Source of the DNA: Zea mays
Taxonomy: Eukaryota; Streptophyta; Magnoliopsida; Poales; Poaceae
Direction of reading: 5' to 3'
Assembly: GCF_902167145.1 (NCBI RefSeq)
Contig: NC_050098.1
Span: 77,974,207-78,038,206, forward strand
DNA length: 64,000 nucleotides
Within the stretch, counting starts at the first letter, position 1, and every line of letters begins with the position of its first letter. Under the pieces are notes generated by a model, which had not been told where the DNA came from, made no database searches, and was given only the letters and a program-made list of their open reading frames with translations. Positions 1 through 12,131 of this stretch are shown piece by piece. A program made the translations under genes and the position numbers.

Positions 1-665
1 CCTAGGGCTGTCTCTTGTATGTGAGTCCCCATGGCAGATTTGCCCTAGGTAGGGAGATATGCGGACGCCAAATCTGGCTTGTCCCTTTGCCCACCTCGTG
101 ACAAAAGCCATGCCAAATCATGTCAAACTTCTTGGGTTCGGTTTCAACTTTTTCCAGTGGGTGCCTTAGGTGGTATGACACATTTTTAGTATACAACTCA
201 AGTGGTTTTGGTGCCATCTACTAAGTGAACACGGTGGATCTTTAGATTAGGTGTAAAATTTGACTTAGAGAGAATTAGAGAGCTCTAGCTCTCTCTCCAC
301 TTAAGGAATGGATTTGGGGTTCTTCAAGGGGTCTTTTTGCAATGTTTCCTCTCTGTATTTGTAGATTATAATGTTACTTAAACTTTGGCTAAAGGTTAAC
401 TCATGATGTGCACATTTGCTTAACCTTTCCCCCCTTAAACCATGGTTTTGGGAGTTAAGGACTCAAGAAGGTTCTAGGGCTTATTCTTTTCTTGCCCAAG
501 GTGATAATTGCATAAATGCTTGGGTAAGGCTTTTGGTCATTAACATTCTTGGTTAATACATGATCCCCAAGGTTTTATGCTCTTCTCTTCAAGTTTCTTC
601 CACATGTGATCACAGTCATTAGTGTATAGAGGTGCCATGGCCATGGTAACACCTTGGGTGTTACA
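1..665 (-). mobile_element. Element A: start of a Tekay-like LTR, inverted, running off the left edge
   Basis: Read on the minus strand from 665 to 1, this matches the first ~656 bp of the LTR at 8207-8862, including the TGTAACACC terminus, which falls exactly at 665. The next bases (666-670, ccggt) resume B's 5' LTR at the point equal to 11156 in its 3' LTR, so A is inserted in B's 5' LTR in opposite orientation. The TSD is probably ccggt, but the left copy is outside the window. Whether A is full length or a solo LTR cannot be seen. A 71-codon open frame (217-2, minus) is shared with B's LTR but looks fortuitous. Confidence 0.85.
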
Positions 666-2061
666 CCGGTTTTATGCATAACCTGTTTTATATGCTATTT
701 TACTACACTTAATGTTTGTAGGCTTGTATTGTGCACTTAAGTGTAGGAGTTGGTTGAAACCCTAGTTGCATGAACTCAGGTATCCTTTTTGTAATGAATA
801 CTAGTATGCTAGGTCGAGTAGCTGCTTTATAAATTAGGGATCTCGGTAGAAGTCGAGTGATTTTTCTAGCACTCGCACGAGGTCAGGAATTGGTTGTATC
901 CATTTTGATATCGTAATGATGATAGTCTGTGGACAACGGTCCATGGGGATGCGTTGTCTACGAGACAGGAATTGGAATAAGGATTAAGGTGTGGTACCGT
1001 GTGTCAAGCGTTTGAATGTACTAAGCACATGCCGAGAAATATGGTAAATCGGTAAGCCTAGTACCTAAGTGAACCTGGCAGTGGACATATCCCCTCACGC
1101 GACCTGAGACGTGGTCTCCCATTCTGGTTATGGTGGGTACAAGTGTGGTCACTGCACGACGGCAGTCGGGGTAAGTGAGGCATTGTACGCCAAGGCGGTG
1201 AGCCCTGATCTGCTGACGGGGAATCGATGGGGACGGTTGATGTGTGTGGGGATGGAGTGCCTCACCACGTCGTGTGTTTAGGTTTACCTTGCAAGGATAA
1301 AAACTCAATTCGAATCGTCTGCTTCTCGCAGCTAATGAGACTGCTTGATCCATGCTGCTACATTGAGTAATAAGTGAAAATGAGATGACTTGGCAAAAGT
1401 TGTTGATTGCTAAATGTTTGATACCATGTATGATTAGATATGTACACATTTAGACTCAAAAGAGTCACACTAAAACTTGACAAAGCTAAAACTTGATTTA
1501 TAAACTCAGCTAGTGCTTTTGGCAACCAAACCCCTGAGTCAAACAGCTGCATGTCTAGAGGTAGAGGAGTAGACTCCTCACACCGGGTAAGTCTAGCTGA
1601 GTATTAGTATACTCAACCTTGCTTGTGGCATAATTTTATAGGTTCTCTGGAGGACATGGTTGCTGGAGTGACTTGGCCGTCCATCTTGCCACCGGGTTGG
1701 ACAATCGAGTGGGATCCTGCCTCGGCTAAGGAAGAGCATGAAGAGTGATGGGACAGGCTTCCCCATCTCTCTGTTTATTTACCGTTAGTTTTATTCCGCT
1801 GCACTTCGAACAATGATGACTACTTTTGTTAAAACTCTAATGATGATGTAATAAGTTTAATACTCTTTAATGTATGGTTTTATGCTTTATTGTATTTGCT
1901 CTGTGACTCACCATCAAGTGAGACTGTGGTACTTGTTCCTGCGAGTGGCCTCGTCGGACTAGATCCGAGGGATTGATGGGTTATTCCCATTTAAGTGTGG
2001 TCTAGCCTCTAAGGCGGGACTTAAGCACTTAAGTTGGAATAATTCGGGCAGTTCCGCCACA
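666..2061 (+). repeat. B 5' LTR, 3' third
   Basis: Collinear with 11156-12551 of the 3' LTR and ends in the same ccgccaca. The 5' two thirds, including the promoter, lie left of the inserted element A, outside the window. It holds the hairpin/3' splice-site module at 1598-1641. Confidence 0.93.
1598..1641 (+). promoter_or_regulatory. LTR hairpin followed by TTGCTT and a candidate 3' splice site
   Basis: TGAGTAT-TAGT-ATACTCA forms a 7-bp stem with a 4-nt loop (1598-1615). It is followed by CCTTGCTT and a TA-rich run ending in TAG at 1641. The same arrangement with different stem bases occurs in H (17674-17716, 24209 on), in B's 3' LTR (12088-12131) and on the minus strand of K (63228-63191). 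Covariation of the stem suggests a conserved RNA structure. Its role as an intron end is inference. Confidence 0.6.
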
Positions 2062-2480
2062 GCTAGTATCGGAGCTTGTACCACCACAGAGGAATCAATA
2101 AACTATAAATACCACCCTTTTTCAAAGTAAAATTGGTTAGAAACAAATGTTGGATAGATCGTCAGGACGATAAGGATAGACCTAGGACGTGAAGCCTTAG
2201 GATAATAGGGGGGTAGCTAGGTGGCTATTTGAGTAAGCCCTACCGGCAACTATAAGGGATGGGAGTTCTTCCCTATTCCCTCTAAGTTGATGTGAGGTCG
2301 TTCAGGACGAGCATGCATGGATCCTTAATTAAACTAATTGATAATTGGGTAAAAATTTTAATACAAAATGATGACAAACTCAGTACCCCAGTACCATTGT
2401 CATAGTTAGGGAGAGGCTGAGTTGTGTTCCTTTTTCTTTTTATAATTCTTTTTCTTTTACTTACGCTTAACCGTACACAG
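2062..2480 (+). other. B primer-binding site and leader
   Basis: The 12 bases from 2064, TAGTATCGGAGC, match the initiator-Met tRNA primer site TGGTATCAGAGC with two transitions. It directly follows the LTR. The remaining ~400 bp up to orf0 shows no coding signal. A short T-rich run at 2424-2480 is open but starts only at GTG. Confidence 0.7.
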
Positions 2481-3242
2481 ATGACTTCTCACGGATCCTC
2501 GGACGAAGGGAATGCACAGTCCCACACTGATGGGCTTGCACGAGAGGGTTTTCCCCATATTTTGTGGGAGGTACTTCAGGGAGCTGGTTACATGACGCCT
2601 CCCCAGTATGCGGTGCAGCTGTTCGAGAAGCACCGAGTGCCCCGCTGTAGGGTGAGGATGACCCTGGAGCCTCATCCCCTACAGCCAGGCTGGCATTCGC
2701 TGGACTCTGAGTCTTTTGGATACAGGGCTGAGGACACTATGGAGGCAATTTCTCTTCAAGGACCGAGTGGAGCATGCTAAGGATATCTGTGCTATCTACC
2801 CAGCCCAGATTGCTCAGTTAACGGTGCGATCATGAATGCCCTGTATCGTCTGCAAGTGATGCGTGGAGAGGCAATGTCCCATCTAATGGCATTGTTGGAG
2901 GCAACCAAGATCACTTTGGATGACAGAGAGGAACTTGTGGTAGACTTGTCCACTGAGATGGTGGAAAAGGACTTACAAGTGGAGCAACTATCGAACGAGA
3001 TCCAAGAGCTTGAGGAGTTAGTGGGAACCAGGGATAACACCATCGAGGTTCTCGAGGATCAGCTGATCAACACCCAGAAGCAGCTTGCAGAGGCTAACCA
3101 GCACCACCAGGAGATCCAGGACATGGAGGCCAACGAGGATGTCGACATCGAGGGAGGAGAGGAGCCTGCCTCCAGTTTGGACACTGCTGGCTCAGGGAGA
3201 CCACCTTCCCCCGAGTCGAGCGTTGCCTCGTTTGCTCACTAG
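2481..3242 (+). pseudogene. B orf0: extra ORF before gag, dsRBD-like plus coiled coil, frameshifted
   Basis: ATG at 2481 opens an ~100-codon frame. A frameshift near 2745-2780 moves the reading to another frame, and 2832-3242 then carries a long acidic coiled coil (heptad-rich, residues such as EEL, EKDLQVEQL) and a Ser/Pro tail. Residues about 27-90 show an order of features resembling a double-stranded RNA-binding domain: a PPQY segment, a strand with CRVRM, a Trp, then G-rich and helix (EDTMEA). The same order occurs in H's ORF (18105-19226). An extra ORF upstream of gag is known from rice RIRE3/RIRE8-type elements. Its function is unknown, and the dsRBD assignment is my inference. Confidence 0.65.
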
Positions 3243-3549
3243 ATCGTCGAGATAGAGTTAGAAGTCTGTGACGGTAGAACTCCTCGAAACTAGCTTAGCT
3301 TTTGCACCCTTGGGGTACTAGGCTAGATAGAGTTGAGTCTTTTGAGTTACTGATGTAATCATGGCAAACTCTTTTGGAAGCATGGATGATGATTGATGCC
3401 AGTTTTTAATTTTAAGAAGAAAAGTTTATGCCATGTGAGATCTTTTATAATTATGCAAAAATATATTGGTTTTACCCTTTTTACTCCTTCCCCACGATTG
3501 AACCTTGAACCTCAGAAATGTGATATTGAGAATATACATGATTTTTCAG

Positions 3550-4605
3550 ATGGCAGGAAGAGCGCATCGTGGTCAGAATGAGCGCGTTCCTCCACCACCG
3601 CCACCGCCTCCTACTCTGCAAGAGTTGATGGCTCAGCAGAACGAGATTTTGCGACAGTTGGCGCAGCGTCAGCCGCCACCTCAGCATTATGGTGGTGGTG
3701 ATCATCTGTGTCACCCCGCAGCAGCCACTTATCAGGAGTTCCTTAGTACCTAGCCACCGTTGTTCACCAGGGCAGAGGACCCACTTGATACTGATGTATG
3801 GCTGAGAGTAGTGGAATCCAAATTCCCGCTACTCCATGGAGTTTGTTCAGAGGTGACTAAGGTCAGGTTTGCCACCCTGCAGCTTCGCGGACCCGCGCGG
3901 ACATGGTGGGACCACTTTCTTGCTATGCAGCAAGATGACCGAGAGGTGGAATGGAGAGAGTTCAAGGCAGATTTCAGGGGGCACCATATACCAGCAAGCA
4001 TTATGGACCGCAAGCTTAACGAGTTTCTGGCACTCACTTAGGGAAACCGGACAATGTTACAGTATGCTCAGGCCTTTAATGACATATGCCAGTATACCGG
4101 ATATTATGCAGACATCGACGAGAAGAAGAGGGATAGGTTCAGGAGGGGGCTCAGCACTAAGCTCCGTGACCGTCTCAACACAGTCAGGGCCAACAGCTAT
4201 AATAAGCTAGTCAACATGGCCATTTCTCAGGAGGATTGTATCACAGCTCGTCAGGAAGAGAAGAAGAGGAAGACCCCTGTGGCAGGACCTTTAGCTCAGC
4301 CATAGCGCTTCAGGATCATGTCTGACACTCAGAACAGAGGACCTCAGCAGCAGCAAGGATGTTGGGTGATCCGACCACAGCAGCAGCAGCAGGCACCCAA
4401 CCGCACCCAGTTTCCGGTGCAGAGGAACAATCAACAGCAGCAGCAGTACCGTCAGGCCAATGACAACAGGTGTTTCACTTGTGGTAACACCGGACATTAT
4501 GCCAAGAATTGCCCCAGAAACCAGCAGAGGCAAGGGCAGAATGCCAACCAGAACCAAGGCAAGAGGCAGAAGGTGCAAGTGAGGCAAGGCAGGCTGAACT
4601 TCACC
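3550..4605 (+). pseudogene. gag: B gag (capsid/nucleocapsid), three in-frame stops
   Basis: Starts at ATG 3550 (MAGRAHRG) with a proline-rich stretch. A Retrotrans_gag-type core follows (TWWDHFLAMQ, then EWREFKADF), then a Gln-rich linker and a classical zinc knuckle CFTCGNTGHYAKNC (C-X2-C-X4-H-X4-C, about 4471-4512). In-frame TAG codons at 3751, 4039 and 4303 break it; the reading continues in the same frame after each. The 307 bp before it (3243-3549) show nothing but AT-rich spacer. Gag packages the element RNA into cytoplasmic virus-like particles. Confidence 0.9.
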
Positions 4606-7600
4606 ACCATGGCTGATATTCCAGAGGGAGCACCCGTCATGACTGGTATCTTTTCAGTTTTGAATTATCCTGCAATTATTCTTTTTTATTCTGGTGCATC
4701 ACATAGTTTTATCAGTGCAAAGTTTAGTGCCAAATGTCAGCTACCTTTCCATCACACCAATGGGGGTATTACAATTTCAACACCAAGAGGAAGGGTTGCC
4801 ACCTACCAAATCAACAAGAATGTGCCTATAAAGTTTGGTAGTTTGATAATCAAAACCAACCTCCTCATTTTGGGTTTGGATAGTGTGGATATCATATTGG
4901 GAACTGACTGGTTAGCCAAACATCGGGCCATGATGGATATTGCGGCAAGGGCCATTGAGGTGCACTCGCCCACTTGTGGTGAAACCACATTATATTTGCT
5001 CGACCAGGGTTGTACCCGTTCTTGTGCCTTTGTTATGATAGAGTCCCCAGTTGAGAGGATCCCAGTGGTCTGTGACTACCCAGATGTTTTTCCAGATGAA
5101 TTGCCAGGGATGCCACCTGATAGAGATATAGAGTTCACGATTGAATTGCAGCCTGGGACTGCTCCCATATCCAAGAGGCCTTATAGGATGCCTCCAGCGG
5201 AATTGGCTCAATTGAAAAAGCAACTGCAAGGGGTTCATTCGCCCAAACACTTCACCATGGGGATGTCCGGCCATATTTGTGAAGAAAAAGGATGAGAGTT
5301 TGAGAATGTGTGTTGATTACCGCCCTCTCAATGCGGTGACCATCAAGAACAAATACCCACTACCCCGCATTGATGTTTTGTTTGATCAGTTGGTGGGAGC
5401 CAAAGTGTTCTCCAAGATAGACCTTCGCTCGGGCTTCCATCAGATCAAGATCCATGCCAGTGATATTCCAAAGACGGCTTTCTCTACCAGATATGGGCTC
5501 TATGAATTCTTGGTGATGTCTTTTGGGCTGACCAATGCCCCGACTTATTTCATGTACCTAATGAACTCAGTATTCATGCCAGAGCTGGACAAATTCGTGG
5601 TCGTTTTCATTGATGATATTCTAGTCTATTCCAAGAATGAAGACGAGCATACTGAGCATCTACACATCGTGCTTCAGCGACTGCGCGATCATCGTCTTTA
5701 TGCTAAGTTGTCTAAGTGTGATTTCTGGCTAAGGGAAATTAAATTCTTGGGTCACTTGATTTCTCAGGATGGGATATCAGTTGATCCTGAGAAGGTACAA
5801 GAAGTAATGGATTGGAAACCTCCTACCACAGTGAGACAAATTCAGAGTTTTCTAGGATTGGCAGGGTATTATCGACGATTTATTCCGGATTTCTCTAGAA
5901 TTGCCAAGCCAATGACTGGACTGTTGAAGAAACGAGTCAAATATGATTGGAGCCAGAAGTGTGATGATGCCTTTCATACACTGAGGCAGCATTTGACAAC
6001 AGCACCAGTGCTAGCTCAACCTGATAACAGCAATCCCTTTGAAGTGTATTGCGATGCTTCCGATACGGGATTGGGATGTGTCTTAATGCAAGACAACGGA
6101 GTGATTGCTTACACCTCCCGAGCACTTAGACCCCATGAGCAGAACTACCCCACACATGATCTGGAATTAGCAGCTATGGTTCATGCTCTCAAGATATGGA
6201 GACATTACCTGATGGGAGCTCACTGTAACATTTACACTAACCATAAGAGCCTCAAATACATTTTCACTCAAGTGGATCTTAACATGAGGCAGAGGAGATG
6301 GTTAGAGCTAATCAAGGACTATGATTTGGAGGTGCATTACCATCCTGGCAAGGCCAATGTTGTGGCAGATGCCTTAAGCAGGAAGGCCCAGTGCAATTGT
6401 ATGAACATGGATGCAAGAGTCACCACCCTATGTGATGAGTTGTGCAAACTAAACCTAGAAGTTTTTTCCTTGGGTGCTTTAAATTATATCTCAGTGGAGC
6501 CCACATTACAAGAGCAAATAGTCAGGGCACAAATTGAAGACAAGGGTGTTCAGGTTATCAAGGAAATGATCAAGCAGAAAGCTGAAAAATACAAATGCTT
6601 CTGTCAGGACAGCAAAGGAATCCTATGGTTTGGAGACCGATTGGTTGTTCCCAAGAACCCTGAGCTCAGAAAGAAGATATTGGATGAAGCTCACCTTTCA
6701 AAATTCTCCATGCACCCCGGCAGTAAAAAGATGTATCATGATCTCAGATCCTTATACTGGTGGACCAGAATGAAGAGGGAAATAGCCAATTATATATCCA
6801 AATGTGACACCTGCCAGAGAATCAAGGCCAGTCATTTGAAGGTAGCAGGCCCTTTACAACCCCTTCCCATACCATCTTGGAAATGGGAGGACATTTGCAT
6901 GGATTTTATCGTGGGATTGCCCAATACCTCCCAGCACCATGATTCCATTTGGGTCATTGTGGACAGATTAACCAAGACAGCTCATTTCTTGCCGGTACAC
7001 ACCACCCACAGGACGGAGAAGTATGCAGAAATCTACATTGACCAGATAGTTCGCTTGCATGGAATACCAAGGACTATTGTATCGGTCAGAGGAGCACCAT
7101 TCGTGGCATGATTTTGGGAGCAATTACAGTAATCACTTGGGACCCATGTAATAAGAAGCTCTGCATACCATCCTCAAACAGATGGCCAGACAGAAAGGGT
7201 AAATCAGATTTTGGAAGACATGTTGAGGGCATGTGTGCTACACTATGGAAAGGATTGGGACAAGTGTCTTTCTTTGGCAGAATTCTCCTATAATAACATC
7301 TACTAGTCCAGTTTGAAGATGGCACCTTTTGAGGCCTTGTATGGGAGAAGGTGTAGAACACCACTAAATTGGTCACAAGCTGGAGAGAGAGAAATATTTG
7401 GACCAGACTTGGTACTTGAAGCAGAGGAAAAGGTCAGAGTTATTAAGAATAACCTAGAAGCTGCCCAGGCTAGGCAAAAGAGCTATCATGACAAGAGAAG
7501 GAAGCCTCTACAGTTTGAAGTGGGAGATCATGTTTGTCTTAAGGTGTCACCCACCAAAGGTATCCAGAGATTTGGAATCAAGGGCAAGTTAGCTCCTCGC

Positions 7601-7954
7601 TACATTAGGCCCTACGAGATCAAGGAAACTTGTGGACCTGTAGCATATCAATTGAAGTTGCCACCCCACATGTCAGCAGTTCATGATGTGTTCCATGTAT
7701 CCCAGCTACGGAAATGCATCCGCTTACCCGCTGAAGTGCTACCTGAACCGGAAATTGAGATAGAACCAGACTTATATTATCAAGAGCATCCCATCAAGGT
7801 ATTGGATCAGAAAGAGAGATCAACGCGGGCAAGGTCAATCAGAATGTATAAGGTTCAGTGGAGTTACCATTCAGTACAAGAAGCTACATGGGAGACTGAG
7901 GATTTTCTACGCTCTCGCTTCCCTAACTTTCTTCCCAAAGGAGTCGGTACGTAA
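4606..7954 (+). pseudogene. pol: B pol: protease, RT, RNase H, integrase, chromodomain, degraded
   Basis: Continues from gag in the same frame. Protease: the active site reads YSGAS (4687), with the catalytic Asp replaced by Tyr. RT: a 14-bp deletion between CAAG repeats near 5227-5230 (compare C at 37505) shifts the frame; the polymerase box [11 protein letters not shown] is intact. RNase H: the DAS motif is present, but the TDHKSL Asp is now Asn (6239). Integrase: zinc-binding H/C residues are present (CDTCQRIK), while the second catalytic Asp is Val (7085). Stops lie at 7109 (TGA), 7130 (TAA) and 7304 (TAG). The C terminus (about 7820-7930) is a chromodomain (YKVQWSYHS, EATWE), the mark of chromoviruses. 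Confidence 0.93.
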
Positions 7955-8028
7955 CCCAAAACACCACCCCCACCTGCCCTTTGAATTCAAATATAAGAAA
8001 AACTTAGATGTTAAGGGTAGTGTAAGTT

Positions 8029-8206
8029 TTGGAAATGACTCAAAAAGGACTTCCTTCTGAAGTCGCAAAGAGAATGACATTCGAAGAGCAGTTAACTAGA
8101 GAAACTTGGATAAAAAAAGGAGCAACACACCAACACGCCTTCATGGCACCCCTCCAGAGGACTCTACCTAAAATCTCGGGACAAGATTCCTTTAAGGGGG
8201 GAGGGC
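8029..8206 (+). other. B post-pol region with conserved short frame and purine tract
   Basis: A frame reading GLPSEVAKRMTFEE (about 8047-8090) is matched in C (54841-54884, GLPSEVAKKMTFEE), although it lies after the pol stop. It runs on through the polypurine tract ttaaggggggagggc (8192-8206), which primes plus-strand DNA, into the LTR. It may be a remnant of longer coding sequence, a small gene or an RNA element; not resolved. Confidence 0.5.
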
Positions 8207-9057
8207 TGTAACACCCCAGGTGTTACCATGGTCATGACACAATTATGCACTAATGACTGTGATCACATGTGGAAGAGAATTGAGGAGAAGAGCATAAAAC
8301 CTTGGAATCATGGGTTAACTAAGAGAAGTGAATGGCAAGGGTTTCAACCACACCAGTGGAACAATGGTCATTTGGAGCCAAGAAGATTAAACCCTAAAAA
8401 GGGCACCTATGAGCACTAGACTTCCAAGTCAGGGATTAGTGGTTAAGTCAACCAAATTGCCAAAGCATGATCTTAGTTCTTAAACAAGTTTTAGTAACCT
8501 AGCAAATGCAGGGTGGGAACATTGCAAAAAGACCCCTTGAAGACCCCAAATTTCCCCCTTAAGGAGAGAGCACAATAGAGCTCTCTATTTCTTTCTAAGT
8601 TAAATTTTGAACCTAATCTAAAGATCCACCGTGTTCACTTGGTAGATGGCACCAAAACCACTTGAGTTGTATACCAAAAATGTGTCATACCACCTAAGGC
8701 GCCCACTGGAAAAGTTTGAAACCGAGCCCAAGACGATTGACAAGATTTGGCATGGTTTTTGTCGCGAGGTGGACAGAGGGACGAGCCAGATTTGGTGTCC
8801 GCAAGTCTCCCTACCTAGGGCATATCTGCCATGGGGACTCACATACAAGAGACAGCCCTAGGTGCTAGGAGGAGGCCTGCGCCGGATTTTTGCCAAGATT
8901 CTCACGCTTGCGATCTCGGCGAGCTGTTGAACAAAGGCAGAAGAACACTTCCACGTGTTCGACGCGCTCTGAGCGCGCCAGAGCACGCCCAGCGCCCGAC
9001 CCCACGCGCCCCGCGCCGCGCCGAGCCGTGCTCGTGTCTCCTGCTCGTGCCCGCGCC

Positions 9058-9064
9058 TATAAAG
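9058..9064 (+). promoter_or_regulatory. B LTR TATA box
   Basis: TATAAAG lies in a GC-rich block ~850 bp into the LTR, followed by a C-rich start region. The equivalent in C's LTR is TATAAA at 55829, in the same context. It probably marks the U3/R boundary region. Confidence 0.65.
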
Positions 9065-9339
9065 CCCCCTTAGACGTCGACCGTAATCCTCCGCGCACGC
9101 TCGACCTCACCAGAGCCAGAGATCACCGGTGTTTGCCTTGCAAACGGCGTGCCCGCGGCCACCCGATCCCCCACCACCGTAGACCAGCCTGTACAGCCCT
9201 TCCCAGCCACGCCCGACCCTCGGAAGAGACTGTGCATGCCTTGGTGAAGCTCCCCGAGCAAGGAATCAGACTTTGCCTCGCCGGAGAAGCCAGTCCACGG
9301 TCGCCAGACTTCACCCAACCGCCGGTGAACGTAGACCGG

Positions 9340-12131
9340 GTAAGCCTCTGCCCCATTTTTCGATTCCTTGCGCACATAGCCTCTACGTCATCCCGTGGAG
9401 CTCATCGTGCCGTTTAATTGAACTAGATCGTTGTGGTTAAGCTGGAGCACCCGCCGCCGACGAGTTTACCCGCCTGCGCACGTGGACCGGTCGATTTCGG
9501 CCACCACCGCCGTCAAGTCATACCTCGCTGTGACCGCCAGGACCTCCCGAAGCCAACCCCGCCCCTCGCCGGACCTCTCTCACCGCCGGTAAGCCGCGTC
9601 GCCCTTTTCCTTTCCGCGGTACAGTTTACGTAAGGGGAGAGACCTCGGGGAAGAAGAAGGAAAGGCCAGGGGGTTTTGTGCGCTGTCAGAGACTCAGGGG
9701 AATAGTAGCGCAGGGGTAGAAATGAATGGATTGATTTAGAAAGAACCCAGGGTCTTCGGTGCAAAGTAGTTTTCCAGGAAACCTTTTAAAATATTCTGAT
9801 TTAAATCCAAACAGAACTTGAAAAATTCATAACTTTAGTTTGGTTTACCCAAATCAAGTCAAACCAATTTTGCCAGATCCTAAATAATGTAAACTACTTA
9901 GGAAAAATATAAAACCCCTAAGTGTTACAGAAAACTTTAAAGTTTTGATTTAAATGATTAACTGGTCAAAAGCTAAAAGAAATAAGGAAAAATAGTTACA
10001 CTATTTGACTGGGGTTAAGAAAATCTAGAGAGGTACTTTATCATTTCCTAACCTGTTTAAAAATAATAAACCCTTCTGTACACCCAATTAAGATAGAATT
10101 TGCCATTTAAAACACTTTTTGCTTAAAGTTAGAGAAAATATTAAAGGTAGTTTAAGTAAAGAACCAGGGAACACCCACATTTTTGTTAGTTTACTTATTC
10201 AGTGTAGTTCACTAGAAAAATCTATTATACCCTTGTTTAGCACATAATAAATGAGATACCTTTTATTTTAGGAAAACAATGAAAACTTAGAAAAACCCTA
10301 GAAAAAATAACCCCAAGAAGAAAACACCCCAAACCTTGAGGTAACTAATGTTTTGTTATTAAGAACATAGGAAAAATATGAAATCTGTTGTTTGACATTT
10401 TTAAAATAACAAGATAGTAGTAAGTGCCTTTTTAACATTAAACGTTAGAAAATCACAACTAAATAACCACCAAATATCCTTCTGTGATTTTGGGCACAGA
10501 AGCATGTTATTACTTTTAGATACCAGCAAAAATGACCCTTATGACAGAACCCACCCCTAGTTAAGAGTTGTAGTGCAAAGTGACCCCTTTGCCCCAACTT
10601 TTGTTATTTTTGTCCAGGGCATACTCTATTTATTCTGGACCTCAAATTTATAGGGCAGACTACAATAACAAATAGTAAACCACTGTAATTTTTATAGAAT
10701 TTTTGGAAAAAGTTAAACCACTATTGTAGTTCAAACCCACACTAGAATTCATAAATAGAAAATGAAAAAGGGGAAATTAATAATGGAGATTAATGTCATT
10801 CTAACCCAACCAGCAAAACCTCTTAAATGTCTACTAAAACATCTAAGGGAAATCCAAGTTTCAATCCACTATGCTTATCCCTAGGCAAAACCCAAACCTA
10901 AAGTTGATAAGCATAAACCACTAAGAGCCACGTATAACCAGGAAACCCTAAGTTACTGACTAACTTAGTTTTCTTTCACTTAGCATAATGATTATTAGAT
11001 CCTGCATAATCATAGCATACATATTCTTATTAATTGCATTCGATAGATTGCAACCTCGCTGACGGAGAGTACGTCCTCGTGTCGGAGCAAGGTGTTGCTC
11101 AGGAGGTACCCCCGGATCCAGCACCAGAGCCTGCCCCAACTTTGGAAGGCAAGCACCGGTTTTATGCATAACCTGTTTTATATGCTATTTTACTACAGTT
11201 AATGTTTGTAGGCTTGTATTGTACACTTAAGTGTAGGAGTTGGTTGAAACCCTAGTTGCATGAACTCAGGAATCCTTTTTGTAATGAATACTAGTATGCT
11301 AGGTCGAGTAGCTGCTTTATAAATTAGGGATCTCGGTAGAAGTCGAGTGATTTTTCTAGCACTCGCGCGAGGTCAGGAATTGGTTGTATCCATTTTGATA
11401 TCGTAATGATGATAGTCTGTGGACAACGGTCCATGGGGATGCGTTGTCTATGAGACGGGAATTGGAATAAGGATTAAGGTGTGGTACCGTGTGTCAAGCT
11501 TTTGAATGTACTAAGCACATGCCGAGAAATATGGTAAATCGGTAAGCCTAGTACCTGAGTGAACCTGGCAGTGGACATATCCCCTCACGCGACCTGAGAC
11601 ATGGTCTCCCATTCCAGTTATGGTGGGTACAAGTGCGGTCACTGCACGACGGCAATCGGGGTCAGTGAGGCATTGTACGCCAAGGCGGTGAGCCCTGATT
11701 TGCTGACGGGGAATCGATGGGGACAGTTGATGTGTGTGGGGACGGAGTGCCTCGCCACGTCGTGTGTTTAGGTTTACCTTGCAAGGATAAAAACTCGATT
11801 CGAATCGTCCGCTTCTCGCAGCTAATGAGACTGCTTGATCCATGCTGCTACATTGAGTAATAAGTGGAAATGAGATGACTTGGCAAAATTTGTTGATTGC
11901 TAAATGTTTGATACCTTGTATGATTAGATAGGTATACATTTAGACTTAAGAGAGTCACACTAAAACTTGACAAAGCTAAAACTTGATTTATAAACTCAGC
12001 TAGTGCTTTTGGCAACCAAACCCCTCAGCCAAACAGCTGCATGTCTAGAGGTAGAGGAGTAGACTCCTCACACCGGGTAAGTCTAGATGAGTATTAGTAT
12101 ACTTAGCCTTGCTTGTGGCATCATTTTACAG
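9340..12131 (+). other. Candidate intron inside B's LTR (shown in the 3' copy)
   Basis: The donor ccgg/GTAAGC at 9340 aligns with ccag/GTAATT at 56121 in C's LTR, so GTAA is kept between diverged elements. The candidate acceptor is tttACAG at 12131, after the hairpin (12088-12105) whose 3' arm contains a CTTAG/CTCAA branch-point-like site ~26 nt upstream. The interior is AT-rich, as plant introns are. A second GTAAGC lies at 9589. Splicing would apply to transcripts starting in the 5' LTR. This is inference from sequence only. Confidence 0.4.
12088..12105 (+). promoter_or_regulatory. Hairpin in B 3' LTR
   Basis: TGAGTAT-TAGT-ATACTTA, the 3' LTR counterpart of 1598-1615. One C-to-T change turns a G:C pair into a G:U wobble, so the stem can still form in RNA. 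Confidence 0.6.

Noticed and set aside
1021..1449. 142-codon minus frame in B 5' LTR, repeated at 11511-11939
   Set aside because: Present in both LTR copies only because they are duplicates; it overlaps the candidate intron and lacks any domain.
8646..8861. 71-codon ORF in the LTRs of A and B (also 217-2 minus)
   Set aside because: Same length in both copies, but many of the differences change amino acids, so there is no sign of protein selection; it lies upstream of the TATA box.
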